Shown: positions 37,513 through 46,626, counted from the stretch's first letter. The stretch is DNA of 64,000 nucleotides from Streptomyces bambusae (GCF_020532645.1 NZ_JAJAUZ010000002.1:1-64000); one strand, 5' to 3'. Numbers and translations: made by a program. The notes: a model not told the origin generated them from the letters alone.

Positions 37513-38870
37513 CGGGCACCGTGCTCGCGCCGGCGGCCGGCCGCCCGGCCGCCCGGTTCCGGCCCGCCGCCGCACCCGGCACCGGTGCGGGTGCCGCTCC
37601 GGTCCCCTCGTTCGGGGCCTTCGTCGCCGCCGCCGCGGCCTCCGGCCGGCTGGTCGTACAGCCGCGGATGGGGTTCTGCGACCCGGCGCTGATGCGGACC
37701 GGGCTGGAGCGCACCAAGGCGGCCGCGGCGACCACCGTGGGCACCCTGACCATCGACAGCTACACCCGGGTCGGCGACGAGGCCGCGGCCCGCGCCTCGC
37801 TCGCCGAGGGCGTGCCGCTCAACGGCTACCCGATCGCCACCCACCCGGCGGCCCGGACCCGGCGGCTCCTCGACGGGCTGCTGGACGACACGTTCCCGGT
37901 CCAGGTCCGGCACGGCTCCTCCCGGCCCGAGTCGATCATCCGGTCGCTCGCCGCGGCGGGGCTGGACGCCACCGAGGGCGGCCCGGTGTCGTACTGCCTG
38001 CCGTACGGGCGCACCCCGCTGCGCGAGTCGGTGGACAACTGGGCGCGCGGCTGCGAGCTGCTGGCGGCCCTGGTGCCGGCGCCGCGGGTGCCGCACCTGG
38101 AGAGCTTCGGCGGCTGCATGCTGGGCCAGCTCTGCCCGCCGGGGCTGCTGGTGGCGATCAGCCTGCTGGAGGGGCTGTTCTTCGCCCAGCACGGCATCCG
38201 CAGCGTCTCGCTGAGCTACGCGCAGCAGACCGACCCGGCCCAGGACGAGGAGGCCGTACGCGCGCTGCGCCGGCTGGCCGCCGAGTTCCTGCCGCCCGAG
38301 GTGGACCGGCACGTGGTGCTGTACACGTACATGGGCGTCTATCCGCGCACCGAGCACGGCGCGGCCTCGCTGCTGGAGGCCTCCGCGCGGCTGGCCGTAC
38401 GGGCCGGGGCGCACCGGCTGATCGTGAAGACGGCCGCCGAGGCGCACCGGATCCCGACCGTCGACGAGAACGTGCGGGCGCTCGAAACGGCCGCTTCCAT
38501 CGCCGTACTGACGGAGCGTCACGGAATGCCGGACGCGGACACGGCGGACAGCGAGGTGTACGCGGAGGCCCGGGCCTTCGTGGAGGCGGTGCTCGACCTC
38601 GGTGCGGACGTCGGGCGGGCGCTGCGGACGGCCTTCGCCCGCGGCTACCTCGACGTGCCGTTCTGCCTGCACCCCGACAACGCGGGCCGGTCCCGCAGCT
38701 TCGTCGACCGCGGCGGCCGGCTGCGCTGGTCGGACGCCGGTGCGATGCCGGTGGCGCCGTCACTGGTGGCGGGCGGCCGCGCGGCCCTGACCTCGGACGG
38801 CCTGCTCGCGGCGGTGCACGGCCTCGCCGCCCGCTACGACACGGCGGCCGAGCCGGCCCTCACGGGCTGA
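37509..38870 (+). CDS. Glutamate mutase E subunit (methylaspartate mutase)
   Basis: A 453-residue catalytic subunit with the TIM-barrel features of MutE/GlmE: VQPRMGFCD, TVGTLTIDSYTR, LNGYPIATH, the substrate-binding VQVRHGSS(R)P, GGPVSYCLPYGR and KTAAEAHRIPT. It runs the radical carbon-skeleton rearrangement together with the B12 subunit just upstream, whose stop it overlaps. The N-terminal 35 residues are Ala/Pro-rich and extra to the core. In this cluster it should provide 3-methylaspartate for the peptide or for the next enzyme. Confidence 0.93.
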   Translation: MTGTVLAPAAGRPAARFRPAAAPGTGAGAAPVPSFGAFVAAAAASGRLVVQPRMGFCDPALMRTGLERTKAAAATTVGTLTIDSYTRVGDEAAARASLAEGVPLNGYPIATHPAARTRRLLDGLLDDTFPVQVRHGSSRPESIIRSLAAAGLDATEGGPVSYCLPYGRTPLRESVDNWARGCELLAALVPAPRVPHLESFGGCMLGQLCPPGLLVAISLLEGLFFAQHGIRSVSLSYAQQTDPAQDEEAVRALRRLAAEFLPPEVDRHVVLYTYMGVYPRTEHGAASLLEASARLAVRAGAHRLIVKTAAEAHRIPTVDENVRALETAASIAVLTERHGMPDADTADSEVYAEARAFVEAVLDLGADVGRALRTAFARGYLDVPFCLHPDNAGRSRSFVDRGGRLRWSDAGAMPVAPSLVAGGRAALTSDGLLAAVHGLAARYDTAAEPALTG

Positions 38871-38941
38871 CCCGCCTTCTTCCCCTCTTCTTCTTCGGCT
38901 CCAGACCTTTCACACCCCGACACCCCCGAACGGGAGCAGTC

Positions 38942-39934
38942 ATGGAACAGTCCTCAGTCCCGATGCCGCCGCCGCTCGGCGAGCACCTGCGCTCGCCCGA
39001 GCTGCGGGCCGCGATGCTCGTGCAGCAGGAAGCCCTGTACGCGGCCCGGGAGTTCCTGCGCGGCCAGGGCTTCACCGAACTGCTGCCGCCGCTGGTGGGC
39101 CCGGTCACCGACCCCGGCGGCCGCGGCGCCAAGGCCCTGGACGTGGACTACTACGGCCATCCGTACAAGCTGATGACCAGCGCGATCCTGTACAAGCAGG
39201 CCTCGCTGCGCGGGTTCCCGAAGCTGTTCTACATCGCGCCGAACGTGCGGGTGGAGCCCGAGGAGACCGCCGGCACCGGCCGTCACCTGGTGGAGTTCCA
39301 CCAGATCGACGTGGAGATCGCCGGGGCCGGCCGGCAGGACGCGCAGGACGTGGCCGCCGGGATGCTGACGCACATCGTCGAGCACGTGTGGACGGCCGTC
39401 CCGGACGTGCTCCGCGAACTAGGCCGCGAGGAGCTGGACTTCGCCGAGCTGCGGTCCGGGAAGTTCGACGCCTGCACCCACGAGGAGGCGGTGGCGCGGC
39501 TGGTCTCCGGCGGCCACCCCCAGAGCCCCGACGCCGAGATCGACTGGGCGGGCGAGCGGATCCTGTCCCTTGAGGCGGACCGGCCGTTCTTCGTCAACGA
39601 CTACCCGAAGGGATCGCGCGGCTTCTACGACCGTGAGGACCCCGAACACCCCGGCGTGCTGCGGAACTTCGACCTTCTGGCGCACGGCGGCTACGGCGAG
39701 CTGGTCAGCGGCAGCGAGCGCGAGTCGGACTACGCGACGATCGTCACCCGGATGCGGGAGAGCGGCGAGAACCCCGCCAAGTACGCCTGGTACCTGGACC
39801 TGGCCCGCGAGGGCATCCCGGCCAGCGCCGGCTTCGGCATGGGCCTGCAGCGCCTGGTCCGCTTCCTGACCGGCCTGGACGCCCTCTGGCAGGTCAGCGC
39901 CTACCCGAAGCTCCCCGGGGTGGTGGCGCCGTGA
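38942..39934 (+). CDS. Class II aaRS-like asparagine synthetase homologue
   Basis: A 330-residue protein with only the catalytic core of AspRS/AsnRS and no N-terminal anticodon-binding domain. It resembles the archaeal asparagine synthetase related to AsnRS. Motif 2 is seen as APNVRVE with GRHLVEFHQIDVE, and motif 3 as GFGMGLQRLVRF. Such enzymes activate Asp as an adenylate and amidate it. Sitting between glutamate mutase and a glutamate-synthase-type protein, it may amidate 3-methylaspartate to 3-methylasparagine. Streptolydigin, built from 3-methylaspartate, also carries an amide on that unit. The substrate is inferred from context only. Its stop overlaps the next start. Confidence 0.8.
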   Translation: MEQSSVPMPPPLGEHLRSPELRAAMLVQQEALYAAREFLRGQGFTELLPPLVGPVTDPGGRGAKALDVDYYGHPYKLMTSAILYKQASLRGFPKLFYIAPNVRVEPEETAGTGRHLVEFHQIDVEIAGAGRQDAQDVAAGMLTHIVEHVWTAVPDVLRELGREELDFAELRSGKFDACTHEEAVARLVSGGHPQSPDAEIDWAGERILSLEADRPFFVNDYPKGSRGFYDREDPEHPGVLRNFDLLAHGGYGELVSGSERESDYATIVTRMRESGENPAKYAWYLDLAREGIPASAGFGMGLQRLVRFLTGLDALWQVSAYPKLPGVVAP

Positions 39935-41301
39935 CCGGGCTCAAGGCGGCGGGCTTCCCGGAGCGCGCGGTACGCGCCCGGGCCCGCAACGGGACGGCCG
40001 AGGTGTTCCCGCCCGCGGACGGGTACGGCGCCGAGCTGTACGGGGCCGAGGCCGCGAGCGGTACGGACGCGCTGGACCGGGCGCGGATCGCGCCGCCGGT
40101 GTTCATGCCGCGGCGGCTGGAGAAGCTGATCGAACTGGGCCGCGAGCCCGGTCACGACGACGTGGACCTGCGCACGGAGGTCGGCGGGTTCGCCAGCGAA
40201 CTCCCGCTGTTCCTCTCGGCGTTCGGCTCCACCCGGGCCGGCAGCGGGGACCTGGGCGTGGCCGCGAGCCGGCAGGCGGCCCGGCTGGGCATCCCGATGG
40301 TGATCGGCGAGAACATGGTCCCGGTGCACGGCTACCGGCGGGCCGGTGCGGACGGGGCCGACGGGGCGCGTTCCGCCCTGCTGGCGCGGATCGCCGCGTA
40401 CACGGAGGCCGTGCCCGACGGGGTCGGCGGCGTGGTCGTCCAGCAGTCCACGGAGGACGCCGACTCGGAGGTGTGGAACCTCGTCTACAGCGACCCGGGC
40501 ACCCGCCCGCTGCTGGAGTCGGGCCGGCTGGCCTTCGAGCTGAAGACCGGGCAGGGCGCGAAGCCGGGCCTGGGCGGCATGACCGTCGTCGGCCGGGCCG
40601 AAGGGGCCCGGCTGGCCGGACGGTTCACCGTACGGGACGTCCTCGGCGGCGGCTCGGCCGCGGACGCGGATCCCGCCGGGGCGGAAGGTGCGTACCTGCT
40701 GCGCTGTGCCACGCCGGGGACGTTCACCGAGGAGATCGTGCGCCAGCAGCTCCGCTTCATGCGCAACAACTTCCCGAAGGCCCGGACCTGGGTGAAGTTC
40801 CACCCGGGGCGTGACGTGGCGCAGGCCGCGGCGACGGCCTGGCGGGCCGGGGCCGACGCGGTCACCGTGGACGGCGCGGAGGGCGGCACCGGCTGGGCAC
40901 CGCGGGTGTTCCTCGACCAGGTGGGGCTGGGTCTCGCCGACTGCCTGCGGCTGATCGCCGCCCGGACCGCCGGGGCGGGAGCGGACCGGCCGGACGCGGC
41001 CGTGGACTGCCTGCTGGCGACCGGCCGGATGTGGGAGGGCGGCCGGGCGGTCCGCGCCCTCGCGCTCGGCGCCCGTGCGGTGGGCCTGGGCCGGGCCGCG
41101 CTGATCGCGGTGGACGAGGACCCGCAGGAGGGCCTGGTGCGGCTGGCCGGGGCGCTGGCCCTGGAGGCGCGGCTGCTGATCAGCGCCCTCGGCAAGTACA
41201 CGGCGGACGCGCTGGACGCCGAGGACCTGTGGTGGCCGGGCGGCGGCCGCACCCCCGTCGGCGCCGGCACGCCGGCCGCCGTTCCCGGGGCGCTGTCGTG
41301 A
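39931..41301 (+). CDS. Glutamate synthase FMN-domain protein
   Basis: A 456-residue protein corresponding to the FMN-binding synthase domain of glutamate synthase, without the glutaminase domain. Hallmarks are LKTGQGAKPGLGG, WVKFHPGRDV, AVTVDGAEGGTGWAP and a C-terminal GARAVGLGRAAL phosphate-binding stretch. The cysteines of the 3Fe-4S cluster of full GltB are not evident. SlgE3 of streptolydigin synthesis, described as a ferredoxin-dependent glutamate synthase feeding the mutase, is the closest functional precedent. It could supply glutamate or act on an amide intermediate. The GTG start overlaps the upstream stop (GTGA). Confidence 0.85.
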   Translation: MTGLKAAGFPERAVRARARNGTAEVFPPADGYGAELYGAEAASGTDALDRARIAPPVFMPRRLEKLIELGREPGHDDVDLRTEVGGFASELPLFLSAFGSTRAGSGDLGVAASRQAARLGIPMVIGENMVPVHGYRRAGADGADGARSALLARIAAYTEAVPDGVGGVVVQQSTEDADSEVWNLVYSDPGTRPLLESGRLAFELKTGQGAKPGLGGMTVVGRAEGARLAGRFTVRDVLGGGSAADADPAGAEGAYLLRCATPGTFTEEIVRQQLRFMRNNFPKARTWVKFHPGRDVAQAAATAWRAGADAVTVDGAEGGTGWAPRVFLDQVGLGLADCLRLIAARTAGAGADRPDAAVDCLLATGRMWEGGRAVRALALGARAVGLGRAALIAVDEDPQEGLVRLAGALALEARLLISALGKYTADALDAEDLWWPGGGRTPVGAGTPAAVPGALS

Positions 41302-41651
41302 CCCGGAACCGGCCGGAGCCGCGGACCCGGCCGCGGTCGGCGGCTCTGCGCCGCCGGCCGGCGGCCCCCGCCGGCGGCACGGTCCGCGCCCGTTTCTCCC
41401 TCTCCGAACTCCCCGTGCTCACCGTCCACCCCGCGTCCGCCGCACCGGCCGCCGCAGCCGCCGTCCGCACCCTGGCCACCGCGGGCCGCGGCTACCTCGG
41501 CGGCCACCTCGAACTCCGTACGAGCGCGCCGGCCGGCCGGTCCGCAGCCCTCACCGCGGCCACCCGGCGCGCCACCGCCCTGGCCGTCGCCTCCGCCCTG
41601 CGGGGCGGCCCGGGCACCGCCCGCGTCCGCATCGGACCGCACACGCCCTGA
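41298..41651 (+). CDS. Small hypothetical protein coupled to the glutamate synthase gene
   Basis: A 117-residue protein whose GTG overlaps the previous stop codon (GTGA), so it belongs to the precursor operon. The N-terminal 35 residues are Arg/Pro-rich, followed by a possible folded part (RARFSLSELPVLTVHP, GYLGGHLELRTSAP) and an Ala-rich helix. I recognise no family. Because of the coupling it may be a partner of the FMN protein, but this is a guess. Confidence 0.55.
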   Translation: MTRNRPEPRTRPRSAALRRRPAAPAGGTVRARFSLSELPVLTVHPASAAPAAAAAVRTLATAGRGYLGGHLELRTSAPAGRSAALTAATRRATALAVASALRGGPGTARVRIGPHTP

Positions 41652-41772
41652 CCCGGCCGCCCGACCGCCCGTACACCGGTGCGCCCGTGTGCCCGTTCAC
41701 CGTGCGCCCGTTCACCGCGCTTCCCGACCAACCGGCCACCCGGCCTCCCCGCCTCCACAGAAAGAGTCCTCC

Positions 41773-43242
41773 ATGGCTACGACATCCCCCGCGGCCCCGC
41801 CCGGTACCGAGCGGCCGGCCGCCGTGCAGTGGGGCAAGGTGGGTGCCCTGGTGAGCGGGCAGGCCGCGGTGCAGGCCGGCAGCTTCGCCCTGCTCATCGC
41901 GATGAACTGGACCGCCGTGCAGATCGGCGGGACCGGCGCCCTCACCCTGGTGCTGCTCGCGGCCACCGTCCCCCGGGCCCTGATGCTGGTCTTCGGCGGT
42001 GCCGTCGCCGACCTGCTGGGCCCGCGGGTCGTGCTCCTGCGCGCCACCTCGGCGCGGGTCGCCGTGCTCGTCGCCGGCGCCCTCGTCGTCGCGGGCACCG
42101 ACCGGCTGTGGCCGCTGGCGCTGGTCGCCGTGGTCGAGGGCGCCCTGCTGGGCCTGGCCGGACCCGCGTCCGGCGTGCTGATGCCGCACCTGGCCACCCG
42201 CGAGCACCTGGCCCGCGCCAACTCGCTGTACGGGATGGTGCTCCGGGTCGCGCCGATCGCCGGCGCCCCGCTCGGTGCCTGGCTGATCACCGTCGGGCAC
42301 CTGTGGGTGGCGCTGGCCGCGGCCGCCGCCGGCTGCGCGGTCTGGCTGGGATGCGCCGCATACGTGACCCACGGGTTCGCCCGGCCGCGCCGCGAGCCGG
42401 GGGTGTCGCTGCTGCGCCGTTCCGGCGACGGCTTCCGGCTGCTGGCCGCGCACCCGCGGCTGCGCTGGATGTTCCTGGCGTCCTTCTGCATCGACCTGGC
42501 GTTCAGCTGGCCGGCCGAGGTCGCGCTGCCGCTGCTGGTGTCCCAGCGCGGCTGGGGTGTCGGAGCCGTCGGTGTGGTGCTGGCCTGCTTCGGGGCGGGT
42601 GCGCTGGGCTCCAGTGCGCTCGGCGCGGCGCTGGCGCACCGGATCCCGGTGTTCGTCCGGCTGGTCGCGACCGGGGCGGGGCTCGCCGCGGGCATCGCCG
42701 TGATGGCCCTGATGCCGTCCGTGGTGACGCTGGCGGCGGTGGCGGGCGCGGTGGGCCTGCTGTCCGGGCTGAACGGCCCGGCGATCGTCACGGTCTACCA
42801 GCAGGCCGTGCCCGAGGGCCGCATGGGCGCGGCCATGTCCACCCTCTCCCTCGCCGGCATCGGCACGGCCCCGGTCTCGATCGCCGTGTTCAGCACCGTC
42901 TCCCTGGGCCTCGGCGTCCGGCAGACCTGGCTCCTGTGCGGCGCGATCGCCTGCCTCTCCCCGCTGTTCGCCCTGTACGCCCTCCGCAGCCCGGCCCCGG
43001 AGGCCGCCGAGGGGACGACCGGCGCACCGTCCCCGGAGGCCGGCGCCACGGCCGGCAGTCCGGCAGCCGTCCCGGCGACGACCGGCGAAGGGCCGGCCCC
43101 GCGGGCTGCGGCAGCCGGGTCCGCCGCGCCCGCCGGCTCCGCCGACGGCACCGCCGACGGCACCGGCCGGAGCGTCCCGGCCGCTCCGGCCGCCGACACC
43201 CCGGCCGCGCCCCTGACGGCCAACTCCCCCGCACCTGTGTGA
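41773..43242 (+). CDS. MFS transporter (EntS/MFS_3-like exporter)
   Basis: A 489-residue membrane protein with about 12 hydrophobic segments over residues 20-415 and the MFS loop signature in DLLGPRVVLLRATSARV. It resembles the MFS_3 group, which includes exporters of peptides and siderophores. The last 80 residues are an Ala/Pro/Thr/Gly-rich tail predicted to be disordered. It lies inside the biosynthetic cluster, directly before the PPTase, so export of the peptide and self-resistance are likely roles. The ATG at 41773 follows AAAGAG; the upstream in-frame extension would not add a membrane segment. Confidence 0.88.
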   Translation: MATTSPAAPPGTERPAAVQWGKVGALVSGQAAVQAGSFALLIAMNWTAVQIGGTGALTLVLLAATVPRALMLVFGGAVADLLGPRVVLLRATSARVAVLVAGALVVAGTDRLWPLALVAVVEGALLGLAGPASGVLMPHLATREHLARANSLYGMVLRVAPIAGAPLGAWLITVGHLWVALAAAAAGCAVWLGCAAYVTHGFARPRREPGVSLLRRSGDGFRLLAAHPRLRWMFLASFCIDLAFSWPAEVALPLLVSQRGWGVGAVGVVLACFGAGALGSSALGAALAHRIPVFVRLVATGAGLAAGIAVMALMPSVVTLAAVAGAVGLLSGLNGPAIVTVYQQAVPEGRMGAAMSTLSLAGIGTAPVSIAVFSTVSLGLGVRQTWLLCGAIACLSPLFALYALRSPAPEAAEGTTGAPSPEAGATAGSPAAVPATTGEGPAPRAAAAGSAAPAGSADGTADGTGRSVPAAPAADTPAAPLTANSPAPV

Positions 43243-43249
43243 GGTTGCC

Positions 43250-44059
43250 ATGACGACGGAACTCCCGACCGCACCCCCCGCCCCACCTCCCCCGACCGCC
43301 CTCGCGCCCGCCCTGCTGGCGCCCGCCCCGCCCGCCGTCGTGTACGTGGCGCCGCCTCCGGCCTCACCTCCGGCGTACGGCAGTCCGCAGGTGTGGCTGG
43401 TGGACACCGCCACCCACCGGGTCACCGCCGCCCGGCACGCGCCGTACGTACTGGACCGTCAGGAACTGCTGCGTGCAGCGGAGTTCCTGCACGACGCCGA
43501 CCGGGACGCATACCTGTGCGCCCACGTCGGCCTGCGCCGGCTCCTCGGCGGGTACCTGGGACTGCCGCCGCGCGGTGTGACGGTGTCGCGGGCCCCCTGC
43601 CCCGGCTGCGGCGAACCGCACGGCCGCCCGGTGCTGCCGGGCGACTCCCTGCACTTCTCGCTCTCGCACTGCGAGGGGCTCAGCCTGCTGGCGTTCGCCA
43701 CCACCCCGGTCGGCGTGGACGTCGAGGCGGTGCCGCCGCTGCACACCGTGGCCGAGACCGCCGACGTCCTGCACCCCCGGGAGGCGGCGGAACTCGCGGC
43801 CCTCCCGCCGGCGGAACGCGCCCTCGCCTTCACCCGGGTGTGGACCCGCAAGGAGGCCTACCTCAAGGGCCTCGGCGTGGGCCTGTCCGAGGACCCGGCC
43901 GCGGACTACGTGGGCTCCGGCCCGGTGCCCGCCCCGCTGCCCGGCTGGTCCCTCACCGATGTCGCGGTCCCGCCGGGCCACTGCGCGGCGGTGGCCCTGA
44001 ACCTGCCCGCGGCGGCTCCGGGGCAGCGCCCCGGAACGCCCCCGCACGGCCGCGGATAG
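43250..44059 (+). CDS. Sfp-type 4'-phosphopantetheinyl transferase
   Basis: A 269-residue PPTase that attaches the phosphopantetheine arm to carrier domains. The family motifs are present: LHFSLSHCEG, GVDVEAV (Mg/CoA binding Asp and Glu) and FTRVWTRKEAYLKGLG. A Pro-rich N-terminal extension of about 45 residues precedes the core. It starts eight bases after the exporter stop and is the last clearly biosynthetic gene of the cluster. It should activate the eight carrier domains seen here. Confidence 0.95.
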   Translation: MTTELPTAPPAPPPPTALAPALLAPAPPAVVYVAPPPASPPAYGSPQVWLVDTATHRVTAARHAPYVLDRQELLRAAEFLHDADRDAYLCAHVGLRRLLGGYLGLPPRGVTVSRAPCPGCGEPHGRPVLPGDSLHFSLSHCEGLSLLAFATTPVGVDVEAVPPLHTVAETADVLHPREAAELAALPPAERALAFTRVWTRKEAYLKGLGVGLSEDPAADYVGSGPVPAPLPGWSLTDVAVPPGHCAAVALNLPAAAPGQRPGTPPHGRG

Positions 44060-44070
44060 CATGGGACCCC

Positions 44071-44523
44071 ATGACCAGGATCGATATCCGGCCCGCGTCC
44101 GAAGCCGACCTGCCCGCCATCGTGGCGATGCTGGCCGACGACGAGCTCGGGGCCGCCCGCGAGACCCCCGACGACCTCACGCCCTACCTGGCGGCCTTCA
44201 CCCGTCTCAAGGACGACCCGAACCAGAAGGTCGTCGTGGCCGAGCGGGCGGGCCAGGTCGTCGGCACCCTCCAGCTCACGATCATCCCCGGGCTGTCCCG
44301 CAGGGGTTCGACCCGGTCGGTCATCGAGGGCGTACGCGTCCACCGCTCGGCCCGCGGCGAAGGACTCGGCGGGCAGCTGATCGAGTGGGCCGTCGAGGAG
44401 TCCCGCCGGCAGGCCTGCCAGCTGGTCCAGCTGACCTCCGACCGCCTCCGCGAAGACGCCCACCGCTTCTACGAGCGCCTGGGCTTCACCGGCTCGCACG
44501 TGGGCTTCAAGCGCGCGCTCTGA
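44071..44523 (+). CDS. GNAT family N-acetyltransferase
   Basis: A 150-residue acetyltransferase with the GNAT fold. It opens with IDIRPASEADLPAIVAML, has the acetyl-CoA-binding stretch VRVHRSARGEGLGGQLIEWA (motif A, R/Q-x-x-G-x-G/A) and ends in HRFYERLGF. It starts 11 bases after the PPTase stop and may share its transcript. Self-resistance by acetylating the product is possible, but GNAT genes are common everywhere and the substrate cannot be read. Confidence 0.88.
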   Translation: MTRIDIRPASEADLPAIVAMLADDELGAARETPDDLTPYLAAFTRLKDDPNQKVVVAERAGQVVGTLQLTIIPGLSRRGSTRSVIEGVRVHRSARGEGLGGQLIEWAVEESRRQACQLVQLTSDRLREDAHRFYERLGFTGSHVGFKRAL

Positions 44524-44570
44524 CCCGCGGGCCCGCGCGACTCGCGCTCCGACCCGCCTGCGCCGGCGGG

Positions 44571-45170
44571 TCAGGTGCGCAGCAGCCGGTCGAAGAAGGA
44601 GCGGTAGCTGCGCAGGGCGAGCCGGAGGTCCTCGGTCGGAGCCTCCTCGCCCTGCCGCCACCGGCCCTCCAGCTCCTGCTTGTGGTCGGCGAAGGTGCCG
44701 GCCAGGGTCTGCATGACCTCGGCGACCAGGGTGTCCGCGTCACGGACCGCTCCGCGCGGGTCGTCGACGAACCGGCCCTGGATGTCGCCCCAGTTGTGCC
44801 GGAACTCCTCGGCCCGGTCGCCGTCGAGCAGCGCCATCCGCGGGCCCGCGCCGTCGTCACCGGCCGTCGCGCCGACGGCCTTCGGCCCGTCGTCCGGCCC
44901 GTCGTCCGGCCCGTCCCGGCCCTCCTCGAAGGCCGCCTCCCTGGCGTCGGCCTCGTCCTGCTCCCGGCGGGCCTCGGCAGCCTCGTGCCGTTCCCGGCGG
45001 GCCTCCGCGGCCACGTCCTCCCGGTCCCGCCCCGGCGCGGGAGCGTGCCCGTCGCCGGTGGCCTCACCGGGGTACTCGGGCGGCCGGCCGGCCGTGCCGG
45101 ATGATTCCTCCGGCCCGGCCGTGGCGGCCAACTCCTCGGTGCTCGGCCTGTGTTCGCCCGACGTCGTCAT
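44571..45170 (-). CDS. Hypothetical acidic protein, paralogue of upstream gene
   Basis: A 199-residue protein with an acidic, probably disordered and coiled-coil N-terminal half (runs of Arg/Glu/Ala and a DGPDDGPDDGP repeat). The C-terminal 90 residues contain NWGDIQGRFVDDPRGAVRDA and SYRSFFDRLL. The same pattern (FVDDPKAAVDSAD, HYRALFDEL) ends the protein encoded just upstream, so the two are paralogues. They are six bases apart and form an operon. No function is known to me; the domain occurs in Streptomyces stress-type or envelope proteins of unknown role. Confidence 0.75.
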   Translation of the reverse strand: MTTSGEHRPSTEELAATAGPEESSGTAGRPPEYPGEATGDGHAPAPGRDREDVAAEARRERHEAAEARREQDEADAREAAFEEGRDGPDDGPDDGPKAVGATAGDDGAGPRMALLDGDRAEEFRHNWGDIQGRFVDDPRGAVRDADTLVAEVMQTLAGTFADHKQELEGRWRQGEEAPTEDLRLALRSYRSFFDRLLRT

Positions 45171-45176
45171 GCCGGC

Positions 45177-45710
45177 TCACCTCGTCCCGATCAGTTCGTC
45201 GAAGAGGGCGCGGTAGTGGACCATCGCCCCGCGCAGCTCCTCGGTGGTCGCCCGCCCCTCCCCGCTGCGCTCGTTCACCTCGTGGGCGGCCCGGTAGTGC
45301 TCCAGGGTCCGCCCGTGCTCCACGGACAGCTCTCGGAGCTGGTCCTCGTACCCGCGGGTGGGGTAGCCGCGGTCCTGCATCAGGTGGGTCAGGAGGCCGT
45401 CGGCACTGTCCACCGCCGCCTTCGGGTCGTCCACGAAGCGCTGCTGGACGGTGATCCAGTCCTCCTCGTAGCGGTGTCGCCGGTCGGCCGGCAGCTCCCT
45501 GATGTCGAGGTGCTCGTGCCGCTCCTCGCGCTGCCGCAGCTCGGAGTCCGCGGCCCGCTTGCTGCCCTCGTCCGCCACGGTCCGTTCGTACTCCGGCCCG
45601 AACCGCTCACGGAGCGCCCTGCGCCGCCGGAGCAGCCACAGTGCCACCCCGGCGGCGATCAGGACGACCGCGACCGGGATCACGATGGCGAGCAGTGTGC
45701 TGGTGGCCAT
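45177..45710 (-). CDS. Membrane-anchored hypothetical protein with FVDDP-type domain
   Basis: A 177-residue protein. One membrane helix at the N-terminus (LLAIVIPVAVVLIAAGVALWLL) is followed by Arg-rich residues, so the rest should face the cytoplasm. A charged helical linker leads into the domain shared with the next gene (VQQRFVDDPKAAVDSADGLLTHLM, MVHYRALFDELIGTR). The ATG at 45710 is preceded by GGAGG and is preferred to upstream starts. Its job is unknown; the soluble paralogue downstream may be a partner. Confidence 0.75.
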   Translation of the reverse strand: MATSTLLAIVIPVAVVLIAAGVALWLLRRRRALRERFGPEYERTVADEGSKRAADSELRQREERHEHLDIRELPADRRHRYEEDWITVQQRFVDDPKAAVDSADGLLTHLMQDRGYPTRGYEDQLRELSVEHGRTLEHYRAAHEVNERSGEGRATTEELRGAMVHYRALFDELIGTR

Positions 45711-46574
45711 GACCGCCTCCATCCCTGGGTCCCCAGTGACTTCAGCGCCTGCCCGCACCACCCGGCCGCAAACCCGCAGGGCGGCCACGGGGCCGGGGCA
45801 TCCGCGACCGGCCCGAACCGCCTGCGGCCGACGGCCTCCCCGGGGCGCGGCCGAGGCGACCGGGGGCGACCCGGCATCCGGCCCGCCCGCGGACACCACC
45901 GGCCGACGTCACCAGCACGCTTCCAGCCCCGCACGAGGCCACCGCACGGCCCGACCTGCTCCACCATCGCCCCGGCCACGGCCAGTCGGACACAGAGGCC
46001 GCGATCCGCGACCACGAATCCGACGACGCACCAACGCACCCCGCACCAGCGGCAGGCAAGCGCGAGCACGCCCGCACAGCACCCACGGAGCCACCCACCA
46101 GAGCCTCGCCGGGCCGGACGCCGCCGCGGTCGCGCAGGCCGCGCAGGACGCCGGCGCGGAGACCGCCTCCATCCCACCGTCCCGGACACGGCGCACCCCG
46201 CGCCGCCCCCGGACGACGCCGGCAGCACAGCTTCCGCTCCCGCTCCCGCCCTGGGTCACCGCACGGCTCGCCTGCTCCACCCCGCGGCCACGGGATCGCA
46301 CGACGCGCCGTCGCACCCCGCACCAGCGGCAGTCGAGCGCGAGCACGCCCGCACAGCACCCCCGGAGCGTCCCCACCAGAGCCTCGCCGGGCCGACCGAA
46401 GCGGCCGTCAGCACCCTCGCCGGCCACAGGTCCCGGACGGGCAAGGCGAACAGGGGCGGCAGCGGCGGCACGTCCGCCCTGCGCCGACTGCCCGGGCCCG
46501 GCCGGTGCCGGCGGTGCCGGTGCGCGCACCCTCCTCGCCCCCGGGGGCGCCCTTCCACCGACCCACTCACTAAG
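45711..46574. other. Non-coding stretch with degenerate long direct repeats
   Basis: About 860 bp with no credible gene: the open frames here have no domain, start signal or consistent codon use. It contains a degenerate direct repeat. Copies run about 45911-46120 and 46221-46403; the best-conserved part (about 46035-46116 and 46312-46394) includes CACGCCCGCACAGCACCC and CACCAGAGCCTCGCCGGGC. It may be a relic of a duplicated gene. Confidence 0.6.
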
Positions 46575-46593
46575 TTAGGTTAGGCATGCCTAA
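46575..46593 (+). promoter_or_regulatory. Iron box (DmdR1/IdeR-type operator)
   Basis: TTAGGTTAGGCATGCCTAA closely matches the 19-bp iron box bound by the DtxR-family repressors DmdR1/IdeR in actinomycetes. It stands 33 bp before the DUF2470 start codon, a position suited to repression when iron is plentiful. Confidence 0.85.
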
Positions 46594-46626
46594 GTAGATT
46601 TGCTGCCCCTCGCCCCAGGAGCCCCC

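Noticed and set aside
45742..46529. Minus-strand frames of about 180-206 codons in the gap before the DUF2470 gene
   Set aside because: They overlap in several frames, lack ribosome binding sites and domains, and cover the degenerate repeat.
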